Source: Rallus limicola (lineage: Eukaryota; Chordata; Aves; Gruiformes; Rallidae). Taken from it: a DNA stretch of 64,000 nucleotides. A model generated the notes under the pieces. The model saw nothing but the letters and a program-made list of their open reading frames with translations. It was not told the origin of the DNA and searched no databases. A program made the translations under genes and the position numbers. Shown piece by piece: positions 63,554 through 64,000 of the stretch (position 1 is its first letter; each line of letters opens with the position of its first letter). The stretch lies in the NCBI GenBank assembly GCA_022605955.1, contig JAKCOZ010000243.1, positions 1-64,000 of the forward strand, read 5' to 3'.

Positions 63554-64000
63554 AACTCCCAAAGTAAAGAAGCTAGGACTGAAAGGCATAGCTTGTCTGA
63601 AACCTCCTAACAGGACACACAAGCAGACCCTGTCACTTTGGCTCTCAGCCTTTTCCTTTGCCTGGAAAGAGGGAACATGCCTGGAACCTCCTACGGTGCT
63701 TTTCTCGGCCCTAGCAGACTGCAGTTCAAAACATGCTAAACGTCCAGCAATAACTCCCAAAGTAAAGAAGCTAGGCCTGAAAGGCATAGCTTGTCTGAAA
63801 CCTCCTAACAGGACACACAAGCAGACCCTGTCACTTTGGCTCTCAGCCTTTTCCTTTGCCTGGAAAGAGGGAACATGCCTGGAAGCTCCTAGGGTGCTTT
63901 TCTCGGCCCTAGCAGACTGCAGTTCAAAACATGCTAAACGTCCAGCAATAACTCCCAAAGTAAAGAAGCTAGGACTGAAAGGCATAGCTTGTCTGAAACC
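63554..64000 (+). repeat. Start of the next higher-order block
   Basis: Two full monomers and 51 bases of a third. The second has CCT at 25-27 and 'ggaagctcctaggg', as do the second monomers of blocks A, B and D, so a further copy of the unit begins here and runs off the window. Confidence 0.85.

Larger units (their letters stand above)
1..64000 (+). repeat. Satellite DNA array, 198-bp monomer, head-to-tail, fills the window
   Basis: The motif 'aactcccaaag' recurs every 198 bases from position 1 to 63950, always in the same orientation. The phase is exact up to 44551 and then slips by one base at each of five 1-bp deletions, giving 323 full monomers and one partial. Most monomers differ from each other at only a few positions. 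No inversion, insertion, transposon or unique sequence interrupts the array. Satellites with units near 170-200 bp typically form centromeric or pericentromeric heterochromatin, and 198 bp is close to a nucleosome repeat length; placing this array at a centromere is inference. I do not recognise the family. Strand is arbitrary. Confidence 0.98.
44636..64000 (+). repeat. Zone 3: deletion-marked higher-order array
   Basis: Five monomers carry the same TTT-to-TT deletion. Around each deletion the monomer order is nearly constant. To the left: a G88A mark with type B 3' half, a TGCATGAC monomer with C65G, usually a further TGCATGAC monomer, then the deleted monomer. To the right: a common monomer, then one with 'ggaagctcctaggg' (C134G and C141G). 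The repeated context shows that the deletion spread as part of a multi-monomer unit and did not arise five times. Confidence 0.9.

Noticed and set aside
44604..63985. Large minus-strand ORFs in zone 3 (for example 51334-59268)
   Set aside because: Their lengths equal the spacing of the 1-bp deletions, which shift frame and bring a stop. They therefore report higher-order structure, not genes.
1..64000. CRISPR array
   Set aside because: Direct repeats have no unique spacers; the entire 198-bp unit repeats, which is a satellite.
1..64000. Assembly artefact (false expansion of a small repeat)
   Set aside because: Not excluded, but copies carry many different singletons and structured private variants, which argues against simple duplicated assembly. 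Spanning long reads would settle it.

Overview
The whole 64 kb is a single, uninterrupted satellite DNA array. I find no gene, RNA gene, transposable element, CRISPR array or unique-sequence island. The unit is a 198-bp monomer in direct head-to-tail orientation. Counting phase from the motif 'aactcccaaag', the window holds 323 complete monomers (1-63949) and a 51-base start of monomer 324 (63950-64000). Both window edges lie inside the array. In 323 monomers I find one kind of length change: loss of one T from a TTT run, in five monomers near 44634, 48593, 51364, 59283 and 63440.

Organism. An array this long, with higher-order structure, points to a eukaryotic centromeric, pericentromeric or other heterochromatic block. 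The first monomer is 49% GC by hand count (56 C, 41 G) and has only three CpGs, an observed/expected ratio near 0.26. The recurrent variants at those CpGs are mostly C-to-T or G-to-A changes. Both fit a CpG-methylating genome, most simply a vertebrate. I do not recognise the satellite family and cannot name a species.

Layout. Zone 1 (1-15334) is the most homogeneous. Its main variable site is the triplet at monomer positions 25-27 (CAT, ACT or CCT), and it has a stretch of dimeric (396-bp) alternation. Zone 2 (15335-44635) is marked by a recurrent G-to-A change at monomer position 88, usually linked to a diverged 3' half ('type B' haplotype: ATACCTGCTACC...CAGTG...TGCATGAC). The marks fall at whole-monomer spacings, most often seven monomers (1386 bp). 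Zone 3 (44636-64000) carries the 1-bp deletion. These marks divide it into higher-order blocks of 20, 14, 40 and 21 monomers plus the start of another. The blocks read as multiples of the same heptamer with small losses (21 = 3x7, 14 = 2x7, 20 = 21-1, and perhaps 40 = 42-2).

Turnover. Private variants shared at exact monomer multiples show duplications of 3 monomers (20.9 kb and 55.0 kb), 7 monomers (16.3 kb, 41-44 kb), 27 monomers (24.0 and 29.4 kb) and 74 monomers (42.7 and 57.4 kb). The pattern fits repeated unequal exchange or conversion in exact monomer register.

Coding appearance. Because 198 is divisible by 3, one frame on each strand happens to be open through the monomer. This makes very long apparent ORFs of 66-residue repeats on both strands. 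I judge these to be artefacts of the repeat: variants fall in all codon positions, a stop-making variant is common and has spread, and the ends of the frames coincide with satellite variants.
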